A DNA stretch of 64,000 bases from an uncultured Verrucomicrobiota bacterium (GCA_903898675.1 CAIUGM010000027.1:1-64000), one strand, 5' to 3'. Numbered from the stretch's first letter, positions 41,575 through 50,840 are shown. Notes: generated by a model not told the origin, from the letters alone. Numbers and translations: made by a program.

Positions 41575-43082
41575 TCGGCGGGAACCTGCTCGTGATGCTG
41601 CAAGGGCAGGGAAAGGACAAACCGCGCCCCCCCGCCGGGCTGGTTCTCCGCGACGAGCGTGCCGCCGTGCGCCTCGGCAAAGCCGCGGGCGATCGAAAGG
41701 CCCAGCCCGAGCCCGCCCGCGCGCCCCGGGTCGCCGCGAAAAAAGCGCTCGAACAACCGCGCCCGCTGCTCCTCGCGCAAGCCGGAGCCGTCGTCGGCCA
41801 CGGCCAGCCAGAGCCGGCCCGCCGCCTCGTCCGTCCCCGCGGCCACCGTGATCTCCACCCCGGCCGGGGTGTGACGGCAGGCATTGTGCACCAGGTTGGC
41901 CACCGCCTGCTGGATGAGATCGAAATCGCACCGCACGAGCGGCAGGCCGGCTGGCAACCGCAGGTGGATCGTCCGGCCGAGTTGGGCGTCACCGACAATC
42001 TTCAGCGCCGCATTCACCAGGTCGGAGACGTCGCACCAGTCGAGCTGCGCGTGCAGGCCGCCGGACTCGAGCCGGGTCGTGTCGAGCAGGTTGACCACCA
42101 CGCCGCGCAGCCGCTCGGCCGCCACGTGGATTTCCTGGACGAGCGGCCGGTCCGCCGGGGCCACGGTGGCGCCGAGGCTCTCGGTCGCCGCGGCGATGAC
42201 CGCCAGCGGGGTTTTCAATTCGTGCGACACACTGTCGAGCAGCGTGCGGTGCAGCCGGTCAGAGGCCGCCTGCACCCGCGCCGCCTCGTGCTCGGCCCGC
42301 AACCGCTCGTGCTCGAGCGCGAGGGCGATCTGCGTGGAGAAGGCATCGAGCAGTTCCTGCTGCGCCGGGCTCAACCCCGCCCCGGGCGCCGGCTGCACGA
42401 CCATCACGCCCAAAACCCGGCCGGCGACGGCCAGCGTGAAATAGGCCCGCCCGCCCGCCGCCGCCGGCGGGGCGAAACGACTCGAACGCGCCCGGCCGGA
42501 AAAAAACTCCCACGCCGTCTGTTGTTCCACCAGGGTGAGGGCCAGGGCCGCGGACGGATGCAGGACCAGCCGGCCCGGTTGTTCGGACTCGGCCGTCAGC
42601 ACCGCCAGCCGGGCCCCGAACAGCGCGGCGCCCTGCCCCGCGGCGTTGCGCAGCACCTCGTCGGCCGACTGCGCCGACGCCAGCACGCGCGTGAGCTCAT
42701 AGAGTGCGGTGGCCCGCTGGGCGCGCGCCCGCTCGGCCTGCTCCTGCGCGCGGATGCGGCCGGTGAGCCGGCCGGTCACGAGGGCGATGACAAAAAAGAG
42801 CCCCAGCATCATCCAGTCCTCCACCCGTGTGACGACGAACGTGTAGAGCGGCGGGAAAAAAAGGAAATCCCACGTCAGCGCGCAGAGCGTGGCGGCAAAC
42901 AGGATCGGTCCCTGCCGCAACCGGAGGCCGAGCAGCACGATCGCGAACAGGTAGATGACCGCCACCGCCCAGTAGTCGGACCACGGCCGGATGAGGTAGC
43001 CGATGCCCGTGGCGGCGGAGACCGCCACCAGGGCGGTGAGATACCCCCAGCCCGGGTGCCGCAGCCGCTCAGTGTTTTCCAC
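41571..43082 (-). CDS. KdpD-like sensor histidine kinase lacking the N-terminal KdpD/USP domains
   Basis: The product is 503 aa. It starts directly with the four-helix KdpD transmembrane region (GYLTALVAVSAATGIGYLI; WAVAVIYLFAIVLLGLRLRQGPILFAATL; WDFLFFPPLYTF; WMMLGLFFVIALVTGRLTGRI), then GAF-like domain (LYELTRVLASAQSADEVL ... FSTQIALALEHERLRAEHEA), HisKA (LLDSVSHELKTPLAVIAA) and HATPase (VANLVHNACRHTPAG; GSGLREEQRARLFERFFRG; GLGLGLSIARGF). The cytoplasmic N-domain of KdpD, site of nucleotide and stress-protein input, is absent. Its start overlaps the end of the kinase/phosphatase gene by 14 bp, so those proteins are made from one message. Confidence 0.9.
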   Translation of the reverse strand: MENTERLRHPGWGYLTALVAVSAATGIGYLIRPWSDYWAVAVIYLFAIVLLGLRLRQGPILFAATLCALTWDFLFFPPLYTFVVTRVEDWMMLGLFFVIALVTGRLTGRIRAQEQAERARAQRATALYELTRVLASAQSADEVLRNAAGQGAALFGARLAVLTAESEQPGRLVLHPSAALALTLVEQQTAWEFFSGRARSSRFAPPAAAGGRAYFTLAVAGRVLGVMVVQPAPGAGLSPAQQELLDAFSTQIALALEHERLRAEHEAARVQAASDRLHRTLLDSVSHELKTPLAVIAAATESLGATVAPADRPLVQEIHVAAERLRGVVVNLLDTTRLESGGLHAQLDWCDVSDLVNAALKIVGDAQLGRTIHLRLPAGLPLVRCDFDLIQQAVANLVHNACRHTPAGVEITVAAGTDEAAGRLWLAVADDGSGLREEQRARLFERFFRGDPGRAGGLGLGLSIARGFAEAHGGTLVAENQPGGGARFVLSLPLQHHEQVPAE

Positions 43083-44859
43083 GGGTTGTGAAATACCAAA
43101 GCATCACCCCGAAGCCCACCACCTGGAGCACCACGAAGAAAACGATGACCGGCATCGCCCGGAAGCGGCCCTTCCATGACCGCGCCGGCTGGAGATGACG
43201 GAACCGCTCGACCAACTCCACGATCTCGTAGTCGTCCAGCTCGGCCTTCATCCGGGCGGCGCTCTCGTAGCGCTCGTCGGGATTCCGCGCCAGGGCATGC
43301 AGGACGATCTCCTCCATCACCGGGGTGAGATGCTCGTTGATCTTGCGGGGGGCGACGGGGTCCCCGGTGGTGCGGACGTTCATCACGACGTACGGACTCT
43401 CGCCCTCGAAGGGCACCTTGCCGGTGACCATCTCGTAGAGGATCGCCCCGAGGCTGTAGATGTCGGTGCGGTGGTCGCCGCGGCGGCCGTTGACTTGCTC
43501 CGGCGCCATGTAGTCCGGCGTACCCATCGTCGGGGAAAACCCGGCGAACGTGAGCCGCCGCATGCGGGCCGCCTTCGCGATGCCGAAGTCGAGGATGCGG
43601 ATGCTGCCGTCGGTGCACACCATGATGTTCTGCGGCTTCAGGTCGCGGTGGACGATGCCCTTCGCGTGCATGTGGTCGAGCGCCTCGCAGATGCGGCTCG
43701 CGATCTTCGCCGCCTCCTTTTCCGGCAGCGGCTTGGTGGCCTCCATCACCTTGTCGAGCGTCTGGCCCTCGAGAAACTCCATCACGAGATACGGCCGGCT
43801 CCTCTCCTGGGTCACCGGGATGATCTTGAGGATGTACGGGTGGTCGAGCTGGCGGCCGATCTCCTCCTCGCGCTGGAACCGCGTGAAGGTGGCGACGTCG
43901 CTCTCGAACTGCATGAGCGGGACCTTCACCGCCACGATCTCCTGGCTCTCGTGGTCGCGGGCCTTGAAGATGCAGGCCATGCCGCTACGGCTGATGAGCT
44001 CGGTCAGCTCAAATCGTTCATCGAGGACACTGCCCGGCTCAAGTTCGCTGCTCACGGAGGTGGAGGTGGGTTTGATGTAGATCGGATGGCCCCGATTGTA
44101 GGCGATCAGGTCGGTCTGATCGATGCGGATGATCTGGACGGAAATATTGTCATCGACGTGCCGCTTCTCTGCCAGCGCGATCAGCCGCCGACAAGCCTCG
44201 GCTGGCTCGAAATGGCTGACCATCTCGCGGATCTCCTCGTCGAGTACAAACGCGTACAGGCCGTCGGAGCACTGCACGATCGTGTCGCCCTTCTGCACGT
44301 CCTCGCGGGCCGTGTCGTACTTCGCGATCGGCTCGTGGCCGACGCTGCGCGTCAGCATGGAGCGCATCGGGCTCGTCATCGCGAGGTGCTCGTGCATGAG
44401 CCGGAATTTCACCGGCAGGGCCACCATGCAGTGGTCGGTCGTCAGCCGGCGGATCTGCCCCGCGCGCACGAGGTAGACCCGCGAGTCGCCGACGTGCGCG
44501 ACGTGCAGGGTGTTCTCGCGGAGGACGGAGACCGTGAGCGTGGTCGCCATCTTGCCCTGGTCCGGGTTGGCCATCGCGGCATCGTAGACGGCCCGGCTGG
44601 CGGCGCTGAACATCGCTCGAAGCAGCACGGAAACCGGGGCGTCCGGCAGCGCGGTCTGGAAGGCGATCAGCGCGGCGGTCACCGCCAGCTGGCTGGCCAG
44701 CTCGCCGTGGCTTTCGCCGCCGACCCCGTCGGCGAGCATCCAGCCCAGGCGGGAGTTCCAGGCCTTGGCCGTCTCGTCATGCTGCCAGCAGGCCACGAAG
44801 TCCTCGTTGATCTCGCGGACCGGCCCGACCACCGAGAGCTGGGCGTGGGTGACTTTCAC
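43069..44859 (-). CDS. PP2C phosphatase-Ser/Thr kinase fusion, membrane-anchored
   Basis: The product is 596 aa. Residues about 1-245 form a PP2C phosphatase with its metal-binding acids (NEDF, 18-21; ADGVGGES, 43-50; VGDSRVY, 123-129; CSDGLY, 197-202; DDN, 236-238). Residues about 280-545 form a Hanks-type kinase: VAVK (309-312), HRDLKPQN (404-411), DFG (424-426), APE (452-454). The glycine loop is unusual (ISRSGMA instead of GxGxxG). A TM helix (about 569-591) and a short basic tail close the chain, so both domains are cytoplasmic. The GTG start touches the U-tract of the terminator for the APC gene. Being followed by an overlapping KdpD-like kinase/KdpE pair, it probably feeds potassium or osmotic signals (inference). 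Confidence 0.93.
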   Translation of the reverse strand: MKVTHAQLSVVGPVREINEDFVACWQHDETAKAWNSRLGWMLADGVGGESHGELASQLAVTAALIAFQTALPDAPVSVLLRAMFSAASRAVYDAAMANPDQGKMATTLTVSVLRENTLHVAHVGDSRVYLVRAGQIRRLTTDHCMVALPVKFRLMHEHLAMTSPMRSMLTRSVGHEPIAKYDTAREDVQKGDTIVQCSDGLYAFVLDEEIREMVSHFEPAEACRRLIALAEKRHVDDNISVQIIRIDQTDLIAYNRGHPIYIKPTSTSVSSELEPGSVLDERFELTELISRSGMACIFKARDHESQEIVAVKVPLMQFESDVATFTRFQREEEIGRQLDHPYILKIIPVTQERSRPYLVMEFLEGQTLDKVMEATKPLPEKEAAKIASRICEALDHMHAKGIVHRDLKPQNIMVCTDGSIRILDFGIAKAARMRRLTFAGFSPTMGTPDYMAPEQVNGRRGDHRTDIYSLGAILYEMVTGKVPFEGESPYVVMNVRTTGDPVAPRKINEHLTPVMEEIVLHALARNPDERYESAARMKAELDDYEIVELVERFRHLQPARSWKGRFRAMPVIVFFVVLQVVGFGVMLWYFTTRGKH

Positions 44860-44898
44860 AAAAAAGGGTGCGGCCCCCGGATATCAGACGGGGGCCGC
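44860..44898 (-). terminator. Rho-independent terminator between APC and kinase genes
   Basis: The perfect stem gcggcccccg/cgggggccgc (44870-44898) has loop gatatcaga and is followed on the minus strand by a run of six U that abuts the GTG start of the next gene. It lies 22 bp after the transporter stop. Confidence 0.88.
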
Positions 44899-44920
44899 GA
44901 TCTGTCCCTCAATCTAACCG

Positions 44921-47005
44921 CTATGTCTGCACGGGTGCAGAAATCAGGATGGACTTGTTCGCCGCCTTGCTGCGCCGGACCAGGTAAACCGCGCCCCAGA
45001 TGCCCCAGAGGGCGACGATGCCGAGGGCGATGTAGGGCTCCTTGTAGCTCATGCCGGCCACGAGGCTGGAGCCGTTCACGGTCAGCGGCCCGATCAGGTA
45101 GAACAGCATGCAGAGAAAGTTGGCGATCACGCCGAAGATCGGCACGAACATGTGTTTGAACCCGTGGAAGCTGTGGTGCTCCTTGAAGGCCACCATCGCC
45201 ACGATGCAGGTCGTCATGTAGAGGAGGAACGTGCCGAAGTTGCAGACCAGCGTGACGATGACGAAGGTGTTCGGGATCGCGGCGTAGGTCTCCGGCGCAA
45301 AGATGCCGAAGCTGTACCAGAGGTTGTGCTTGTCGAGCGCCGCGGGCGTCGTGCCGCCGAGGTAGACGGCCACCGTGACGATGCCGACGAAGATCGAAAG
45401 GACGCCCAGGGTCCAGATGGCGCGGTGCGGGGTCAGGTTCTTCTCGTGCAGGAGGCCGAAGTGCGCGCCCATCTCCTCGTCGCGGCCCATGGCGTAGGTC
45501 ACGCGGGCGCCGGTGTTGAGGCAGGCGAGCGTCGTGCCGATGAGGGCGAGGAAGACCGTGAAGGCCTGGACGAGCATGAAGGCCGTGCCGGCCTTGGCGC
45601 TGCCGAAGGCCCAGGTGCCGACGATCTTCATCATGTCACCGATCGGCGCGCTGGAGGCGCCGGCGTTCACCATGGTGTAGCCGCTGTTCAGGAAGTAATT
45701 CGCGCAGAAGTATTCGATCAGGTAGCAGACCGCGCCCTGGATCACGAGGGACAGGATGATCGCGCGGGCGATGTCCTTCTTCGGGTTCTTCGCCTCCTCG
45801 GCCATGGAGGAGACGGACTCGAAGCCGACCAGGCAGAGGATCGCGATGCAGGCCTGCACGAAGAGCCAGCTGAAGTTGTGCGGGGCGATGACCGACTTGG
45901 CCGAGCTGTGGTAGTTGAAGGTCAGCGGATCCGTCGCGCTGCCCGCGGTCCCGGTGATGCCGCCGTCCTTCTCGGTGTAGCTGATGGTGAACGGGGTCGC
46001 GACGACGTGGCCGTCCTTGTCCTTGACCCACTTGCCATCCTTGTCCTTTTGGAAAAGCGGATAGGGATCGCCGCTCGCGAGGCCCAGCGCGGTCAGGGTG
46101 GAGAGGATGTCGGTGTCCTTGTTCTTGTCCTTGCTCAGGTCGTCATCCGCGACGGTGCGGTCCTGCTGCTTGATGGCCGCGAGCGGGACGGGCTTGCCGT
46201 CCTTGTCGAGCACGGGCTTGCCCTTGTCGTCGACCTGGTTGAGCACCGCGCCCTTGTCGTCGGTCTGGTACTTGGCCGAGCCGTCGGCCCAGGTGTCGGG
46301 CACCGGCGCGCCCTTGTCATCGGTCACGTTGACCTGGTCGACCTGGTAGTTGATCGCGGTGCCGTTGGAGAGGTGGATGGCCGAGGCGCCCTCGGCGTGA
46401 TTCAGGCGATAACCGAGCGCCATGACGGAGAATACCAGCAGCGCGGTGATCTGGATGACGTTCATCGCGATGTTCACCCCGGTCGAGCCGCTGACGCCGC
46501 GCTGGGCGATCCAGGAAACGAACAGGGAAAAGCCGATGCAGATCAAAATCATCAGCAGCGGGCTGTTGTACGAGCTGCTGAAGGTGTCGGGCCAGAACTG
46601 GCTCGCCAGGTAGCCGCCGAGCAGGGCGGTCACGCCGACCATGAGGCCGGGATAGATCCAGTAATAGAGGTGGCTCGCCCAGCCGGTCGCGAACTTGATG
46701 AGGCGGGCGTACTTGAACGCCTTCTTCTTGGAGAGGAAGGCCTGCTCCGCGTAGAAGTAGGAGGAGCCGGTGCCGGGGTAGAGCTTGGAGAGTTCGGCGT
46801 AGCTGATCGCCGTGGCTAGGCAGAGGAGCAGCGCGAGAAAGAATCCGAACCACATGGCGGAACCGGCCAGCGGCGCGCCGTAGAGGGCCTGTTCTTCAAA
46901 GGTCAGCCAGAGGAAGGCGCCCGGGGCGATGAGCGCCATCGCATTGAACGTCAGTCCGGTGAGCCCGAGGGTGGGCTTCATTGAGGCGGTGTTTTTTTCG
47001 GCCAT
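44921..47005 (-). CDS. APC-superfamily transporter with large hydrophilic insert
   Basis: The product is 694 aa. N-terminal APC signs are GLTGLTFNAMALIAPGAFLWLTFEEQ and AISYAELSKLYPGTGSSYFYAEQAF; after the insert come LVGFESVSSMAEEAKNPKKDIARAI and ARVTYAMGRDEEM. About 12 TM helices are expected. Residues about 201-375, between TM5 and TM6, form an extra extracytoplasmic loop full of DDKGxPV/DKDGKxV motifs (229, 249, 259, 321, 329), close to a motif in this window's KdpA. Ordinary family members are amino-acid permeases, but some APC proteins (KimA) import potassium. The Kdp context and three OmpR-type boxes upstream make a K+ or osmolyte role plausible (inference). It has its own terminator. 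Confidence 0.85.
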   Translation of the reverse strand: MAEKNTASMKPTLGLTGLTFNAMALIAPGAFLWLTFEEQALYGAPLAGSAMWFGFFLALLLCLATAISYAELSKLYPGTGSSYFYAEQAFLSKKKAFKYARLIKFATGWASHLYYWIYPGLMVGVTALLGGYLASQFWPDTFSSSYNSPLLMILICIGFSLFVSWIAQRGVSGSTGVNIAMNVIQITALLVFSVMALGYRLNHAEGASAIHLSNGTAINYQVDQVNVTDDKGAPVPDTWADGSAKYQTDDKGAVLNQVDDKGKPVLDKDGKPVPLAAIKQQDRTVADDDLSKDKNKDTDILSTLTALGLASGDPYPLFQKDKDGKWVKDKDGHVVATPFTISYTEKDGGITGTAGSATDPLTFNYHSSAKSVIAPHNFSWLFVQACIAILCLVGFESVSSMAEEAKNPKKDIARAIILSLVIQGAVCYLIEYFCANYFLNSGYTMVNAGASSAPIGDMMKIVGTWAFGSAKAGTAFMLVQAFTVFLALIGTTLACLNTGARVTYAMGRDEEMGAHFGLLHEKNLTPHRAIWTLGVLSIFVGIVTVAVYLGGTTPAALDKHNLWYSFGIFAPETYAAIPNTFVIVTLVCNFGTFLLYMTTCIVAMVAFKEHHSFHGFKHMFVPIFGVIANFLCMLFYLIGPLTVNGSSLVAGMSYKEPYIALGIVALWGIWGAVYLVRRSKAANKSILISAPVQT

Positions 47006-47079
47006 GGGAGGAAGCGCTGCGAGGTTGGTGGTTAATAGCTAAGACCCCTCCCCATAACGCACCACCCATGCCGCCCACC

Positions 47080-47168
47080 GCTAAGGAACCGCTAAGAACC
47101 CGCCGGGATGTATTAAGAAAGCGTTAAGCCGGCGCATCCCGGCGTTAAGTAGTTAAGAAACCGTTTAG
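47080..47168. promoter_or_regulatory. Three direct-repeat boxes before the APC transporter gene
   Basis: Pairs with 11-bp period: CTAAG/CTAAG at 47081 and 47092; TTAAG/TTAAG at 47112 and 47123; TTAAG/TTTAG at 47153 and 47164. This is the half-site spacing bound by OmpR/PhoB-family dimers such as KdpE. They lie 75-165 bp upstream of the minus-strand start at 47005. A -10-like element may be ttatgg or ctatta between box and gene. Confidence 0.65.
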
Positions 47169-47175
47169 GCGGAGC

Positions 47176-47424
47176 TCACGGCTCCGCGCCACCGCCGTTC
47201 GCAGGCTTCGCGGCGGCCGCCTTCCACCACCGGCGCAGGGCCACCATCGACCAGATCGCCTCCACTAGGCCGAACGGCCACGCGCCCTGCAGAAAACCAT
47301 AGGCCGAGCCGAGGAGACACGAGACCGCGAACGCCAGCACGAACCAGCGGCTGCGATCCTCGAACGCGTAGCAGACCAGCATGGCCGAGACGGCGAACAG
47401 GCCGAAGAGGGTGAGTGAGTCCAT
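47176..47424 (-). CDS. Small membrane protein of the kdp operon
   Basis: The product is 82 aa with three probable TM helices (LTLFGLFAVSAMLVCYAFED; WFVLAFAVSCLLGSAYGFLQG; FGLVEAIWSMVALRRWW) and a charged, Gly/Ala tail. Related small proteins sit beside kdp genes in other bacteria, though no function is known to me. It begins 3 bp after the kdpE stop and is the last gene of the kdp transcript, ahead of the APC promoter region. Confidence 0.8.
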   Translation of the reverse strand: MDSLTLFGLFAVSAMLVCYAFEDRSRWFVLAFAVSCLLGSAYGFLQGAWPFGLVEAIWSMVALRRWWKAAAAKPANGGGAEP

Positions 47425-47427
47425 CGT

Positions 47428-48123
47428 CTATTCCTCGAGCAGCCGGTAGCCGATGCCGGACTCCGTGCGCAGGTGGCGCGGCCGCGACGGATCCGCTTCC
47501 AGTTTTTGGCGCAGGTGGGTCATGTGCACCCGCAGGTAATGCGTGTTGCCCTCGGCCTTCGGGCCCCAGAGCTCGCGGAGAATCTGCCGGTGCGTGAGCA
47601 CCTTGCCGCGGTGCAGCACGAGCAGCCGCAGCAGGCCGTATTCCTTCCCGGTGAGCCGGACCTCCTGGCCCGCGCGACGGACGAGCCGGGCGCCCAGGTC
47701 GACCTCGATGTCGCCAATCTTTTCCTGCGGCGGCCGCTCCTCCTTCTGCATGCGGCGCAGGATCGCCCGCAGGCGCGCCGCCAGCTCGGGCGCGCCGAAC
47801 GGCTTGGTCAGGTAATCGTCGGCCCCGGCGTCAAGCGCCGCCACCTTGTCGGTTTCGGCCGACCGGACCGTGACCACCAGCACCGGCACCTTCGACCACT
47901 CGCGCAGTTGCCGCACCACCTCCACCCCGCTCATGTCGGGCAGGCCGAGGTCGAGGATCACCGCCTCGGGCGGGCGGCTCGCGGTTTCCGCCAGGCCGGC
48001 GCCGCCGCTGTCCGCCTCGCGCACCGTGTAGCCGGCGGCCTCGAGGTTGCGCCGCAACAGGCGGCGGATCTGCGCCTCGTCGTCGATGACGAGAATGGCG
48101 GGCTTGGCCGGCGACGCACTCAT
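47428..48123 (-). CDS. kdpE: Response regulator of the kdp operon
   Basis: The product is 231 aa. Receiver: ILVIDDEAQIRRLL, LDLGLPDMSGVEVVRQLREW, VRSAETDKVAALDAGADDYLTKPF. OmpR-type wHTH: VRLTGKEYGLLRLLVLHRGKVLTHRQILRELWGPKAEGNTHYLRVHMTHLRQKL. It overlaps kdpD by 4 bp. Of the three KdpE-like proteins this one pairs with the full-length KdpD and should be the kdpFABC activator. Confidence 0.95.
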   Translation of the reverse strand: MSASPAKPAILVIDDEAQIRRLLRRNLEAAGYTVREADSGGAGLAETASRPPEAVILDLGLPDMSGVEVVRQLREWSKVPVLVVTVRSAETDKVAALDAGADDYLTKPFGAPELAARLRAILRRMQKEERPPQEKIGDIEVDLGARLVRRAGQEVRLTGKEYGLLRLLVLHRGKVLTHRQILRELWGPKAEGNTHYLRVHMTHLRQKLEADPSRPRHLRTESGIGYRLLEE

Positions 48124-50783
48124 TCGCTGGGCACCTTCCCGTGCGGCGTGTGCGGCAGGTAGATGGTGAAGACCGCCCCGCCGCCGGGATTCTCCCCCAC
48201 CACGATGTCGCCGCCCTGCGCGGTCACAAAGCCCCGCACGATGGACAGCCCGAGCCCGAGGCCGCCCGCGCGGGCCGCATCCCCCCGGGCAAATTTCTTG
48301 AACAGCCGCTCCGTCATCGCCGCGGGGAAACCCGGCCCGCGGTCCGCCACCGTGAAAAAAACGCGTTGCCCGCCCCGCTCCAGGCCAGCCGTCAGGAAGA
48401 CCGCCGTGCCCGCCGGGGTGTGCAGCGTGGCGTTGAGCAGCAGGTTCGCGATCGCCTGCTCGGTCAGCGCAAAGTCGAGCCGGACCGGCGGGAGCTCGTC
48501 GGGCATGATGACCTCGAGCGGGTGCCCCGCCAGCGCGTCGCGCACGCCCTCGAGGGCGGCGTTGACGATGTCGCGGGCGTCGCACCAATCGAGCCGCGGC
48601 TTGAGCGCGCCGCTTTCCAGCCGGGTCTGGTCGAGCAGGTTGCCCACGAGCCGGTTGAGCCGCTGCGCCGCGGTGCGTACCTCGGTGATCAGGCTGGCGC
48701 GAAGCGGGCCGTCCGCCGTCGCGAGGTTTTCCGCGGCGGAAGTGATGACCGCCAGCGGCGTGCGCAGCTCGTGCGACACGCTGTCGAGCAGCGTGCGATG
48801 CAGCTTCTCCGATTCCGCGAGCAGCTTCTCCCGCTCACCGGCCGCGCGCAGGTGGTCGCGCTCGACAATCAGCGCCAGCTGCTGCGCAAAGGAATCCAGC
48901 AGGTCGCGCTGGGCCAGCGTGAGCGCGGCCCCGGGCGGCATGGTCAGGCCGAGCACCCCCACCGCGCGGTCTTCGCGCACCAACGGCACGTAGTAACCGG
49001 TGCTCGCCGGCAGCGTATCGGTGAAGCGTCCCGCCGGCCGGCGGTGTTGAAAGGCCCAGGCCGCCACCGCGCGCTCCTTCTCCTCCACGGTCTGCGAGCC
49101 GGCGAAATGCGGCTGCATCTCCTGGCCGGTCTCGTCGGCGAGCAGCAGCGCGGTCTTCGCCCCAAACAGCTCGTCGGTCTGCCGCAGCGCCGCGAACACC
49201 GCTTCGTCCAGCGTGCGGGCCTCGGACAGGGCGCGGGTCAGCTGGAAGAGCGCGGTCGCGCGCTCCTCGCGCCGCCGCTCGTGACTCGACTGCGCGCGGA
49301 TGCGGGCGGTCAGCTGGCCGGCGACCAGCGCGACGATGAAGTACGTGCCGAAGAGCACGGCGTCCTCGACCTTGTTGATCGCAAAGGTGAACCGCGGCGG
49401 AATAAACAGGTAGTTCCACGTCACCGCGCTCAGCACGCCCGCCACCAGCACGGGCCAGCGGCCGACCTTCAGGCTGAGAGTGATGACGGCCAGCAGGTAC
49501 ACGAGGCCGACCGCGAGGTAGTAGTCATGGGGGAGCAGCAGGCCGCCCACGGTCACGGCCGCAATGATGCCCGCCGCCCAGCCGTATTCGTCCGGCCCGC
49601 TCTGCAGGGCCTCGTCGAAATCGAGCCACTCGCGCCGGCGCGGGCCGCTCTCGGCCGGCACCACGTAGATGTCGATGTTGCCGCCCAGACGCACCAGCCG
49701 GTCCACGAGGGTGCCGCCGCGGATGATGTCGAGCAGCCGCCGGCTGCGCGGCTTGCCGACGACGATCTGCGTCGCGTTGTGCTGCAGCGCCACGCGCACG
49801 AGCGCGGCGGCCGCATCCTCGTCGTGGGTCAGCACCACCTCCGCGCCGAGCTCGCGGGCGAGCGCGAGGTTCTTGTCGAGCAACCGCTGGGCCTCGGGGT
49901 TCAGCACGCCCGAACCCTCGACGTAAACGGCGAGCCACGGGGCACCGAGCGCGGCCGCCAGGCGCCGCGTCCAGCGCACGAGCTGCGTCGAAAACGGACT
50001 CGGGCCCACCGCCACGAGCAGCCGTTCGCCACTGCGCCACACGGTCTGTTTGGTCGTGCCGGCGCGCATCGCGCGCAGCTGGCGCTCGACGCGCTCGGCC
50101 GTGTAGCGGAGGGCGAGCTCGCGCAGGGCGTTGAGGTGGGAGTCCTTGAAAAACCCGGCCTGCGCCGCCGCCGCCCGCTCCCCGAGGTACACCTTGCCCT
50201 CGCGCAACCGCTCCAGCAGCGCCTCGGACGTGAGGTCGAGCAGTTCCAGCTCATCGGCCAGGTCGAGCAGCGAATCCGGGACGGTCTCGTGGACCGGCGC
50301 GCCGGTAATCTGGCGGACCGCGTCGGCCCGCGACTCGACGTGTTGGATATTGAGCGTCGTGAAAACCTCGATGCCCGCGTCGAGCAGCTCGAGCACGTCC
50401 TGCCAGCGCTTGGCGTGGCGCGAACCCGGGGCGTTGGTGTGCGCCAGTTCGTCGACCAGCACGATGCGCGGCTGCAGGGCGCGGATGGCCTCGAGGTCCA
50501 TCTCCGTGACCGTCGTGCCGCGGTGCTCGATGGTCTTGCGCGGCACCAGGGTGAGGTTGGTGAGCATCGCCTGCGTCTCGGCGCGCCCGTGCGTCTCGAC
50601 CACGCCGACGACGACATCCACGCCGGCGGCGCGCTCCTGCTGCGCGGCGCGCAGCATGGCGTAGGTCTTGCCGACCCCCGGGCACATGCCGAGGAACACC
50701 TTCAGTTTCCCGCGCTGCGCCCGCGCCTCCTCTTGCTTCAGCGAGGCGAGCAGCGCGTCAGGATCAGGTCGGACGTTGGGCAT
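48120..50783 (-). CDS. kdpD: Potassium sensor histidine kinase
   Basis: The product is 887 aa, full length. The N-terminal KdpD domain has a Walker A (GMCPGVGKT, 32-40), VVVGVVETHGRAET, LVDELAHTNAPGSRHAKRWQDV and TTLNIQHVESRADAV. The USP-like domain runs from about 250 to 370 (LLVAVGPSPFSTQLVRWTRRLAAALGAPWLAVYVEG). Four TM helices follow (about 400-500), then a GAF-like segment, HisKA (LLDSVSHELRTPLAVITSAAENL) and HATPase (IANLLLNATLHTPAG; GPGFPAAMTERLFKKFARG; GLGLGLSIVRGF). It senses low K+ or osmotic stress and controls KdpE; in several bacteria the USP domain binds c-di-AMP, which is not shown here. Confidence 0.95.
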   Translation of the reverse strand: MPNVRPDPDALLASLKQEEARAQRGKLKVFLGMCPGVGKTYAMLRAAQQERAAGVDVVVGVVETHGRAETQAMLTNLTLVPRKTIEHRGTTVTEMDLEAIRALQPRIVLVDELAHTNAPGSRHAKRWQDVLELLDAGIEVFTTLNIQHVESRADAVRQITGAPVHETVPDSLLDLADELELLDLTSEALLERLREGKVYLGERAAAAQAGFFKDSHLNALRELALRYTAERVERQLRAMRAGTTKQTVWRSGERLLVAVGPSPFSTQLVRWTRRLAAALGAPWLAVYVEGSGVLNPEAQRLLDKNLALARELGAEVVLTHDEDAAAALVRVALQHNATQIVVGKPRSRRLLDIIRGGTLVDRLVRLGGNIDIYVVPAESGPRRREWLDFDEALQSGPDEYGWAAGIIAAVTVGGLLLPHDYYLAVGLVYLLAVITLSLKVGRWPVLVAGVLSAVTWNYLFIPPRFTFAINKVEDAVLFGTYFIVALVAGQLTARIRAQSSHERRREERATALFQLTRALSEARTLDEAVFAALRQTDELFGAKTALLLADETGQEMQPHFAGSQTVEEKERAVAAWAFQHRRPAGRFTDTLPASTGYYVPLVREDRAVGVLGLTMPPGAALTLAQRDLLDSFAQQLALIVERDHLRAAGEREKLLAESEKLHRTLLDSVSHELRTPLAVITSAAENLATADGPLRASLITEVRTAAQRLNRLVGNLLDQTRLESGALKPRLDWCDARDIVNAALEGVRDALAGHPLEVIMPDELPPVRLDFALTEQAIANLLLNATLHTPAGTAVFLTAGLERGGQRVFFTVADRGPGFPAAMTERLFKKFARGDAARAGGLGLGLSIVRGFVTAQGGDIVVGENPGGGAVFTIYLPHTPHGKVPSE

Positions 50784-50840
50784 TTCGTGGTTAAAACCTG
50801 TTGGTCAAAATTTGCCGGACCGGGTCCGGGAAAGCCATCC

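Noticed and set aside
43195-46819. Long plus-strand frames across the PP2C-kinase and APC genes
   Set aside because: These are shadows of the minus-strand genes with low-complexity Arg/Asp/His/Val translations.
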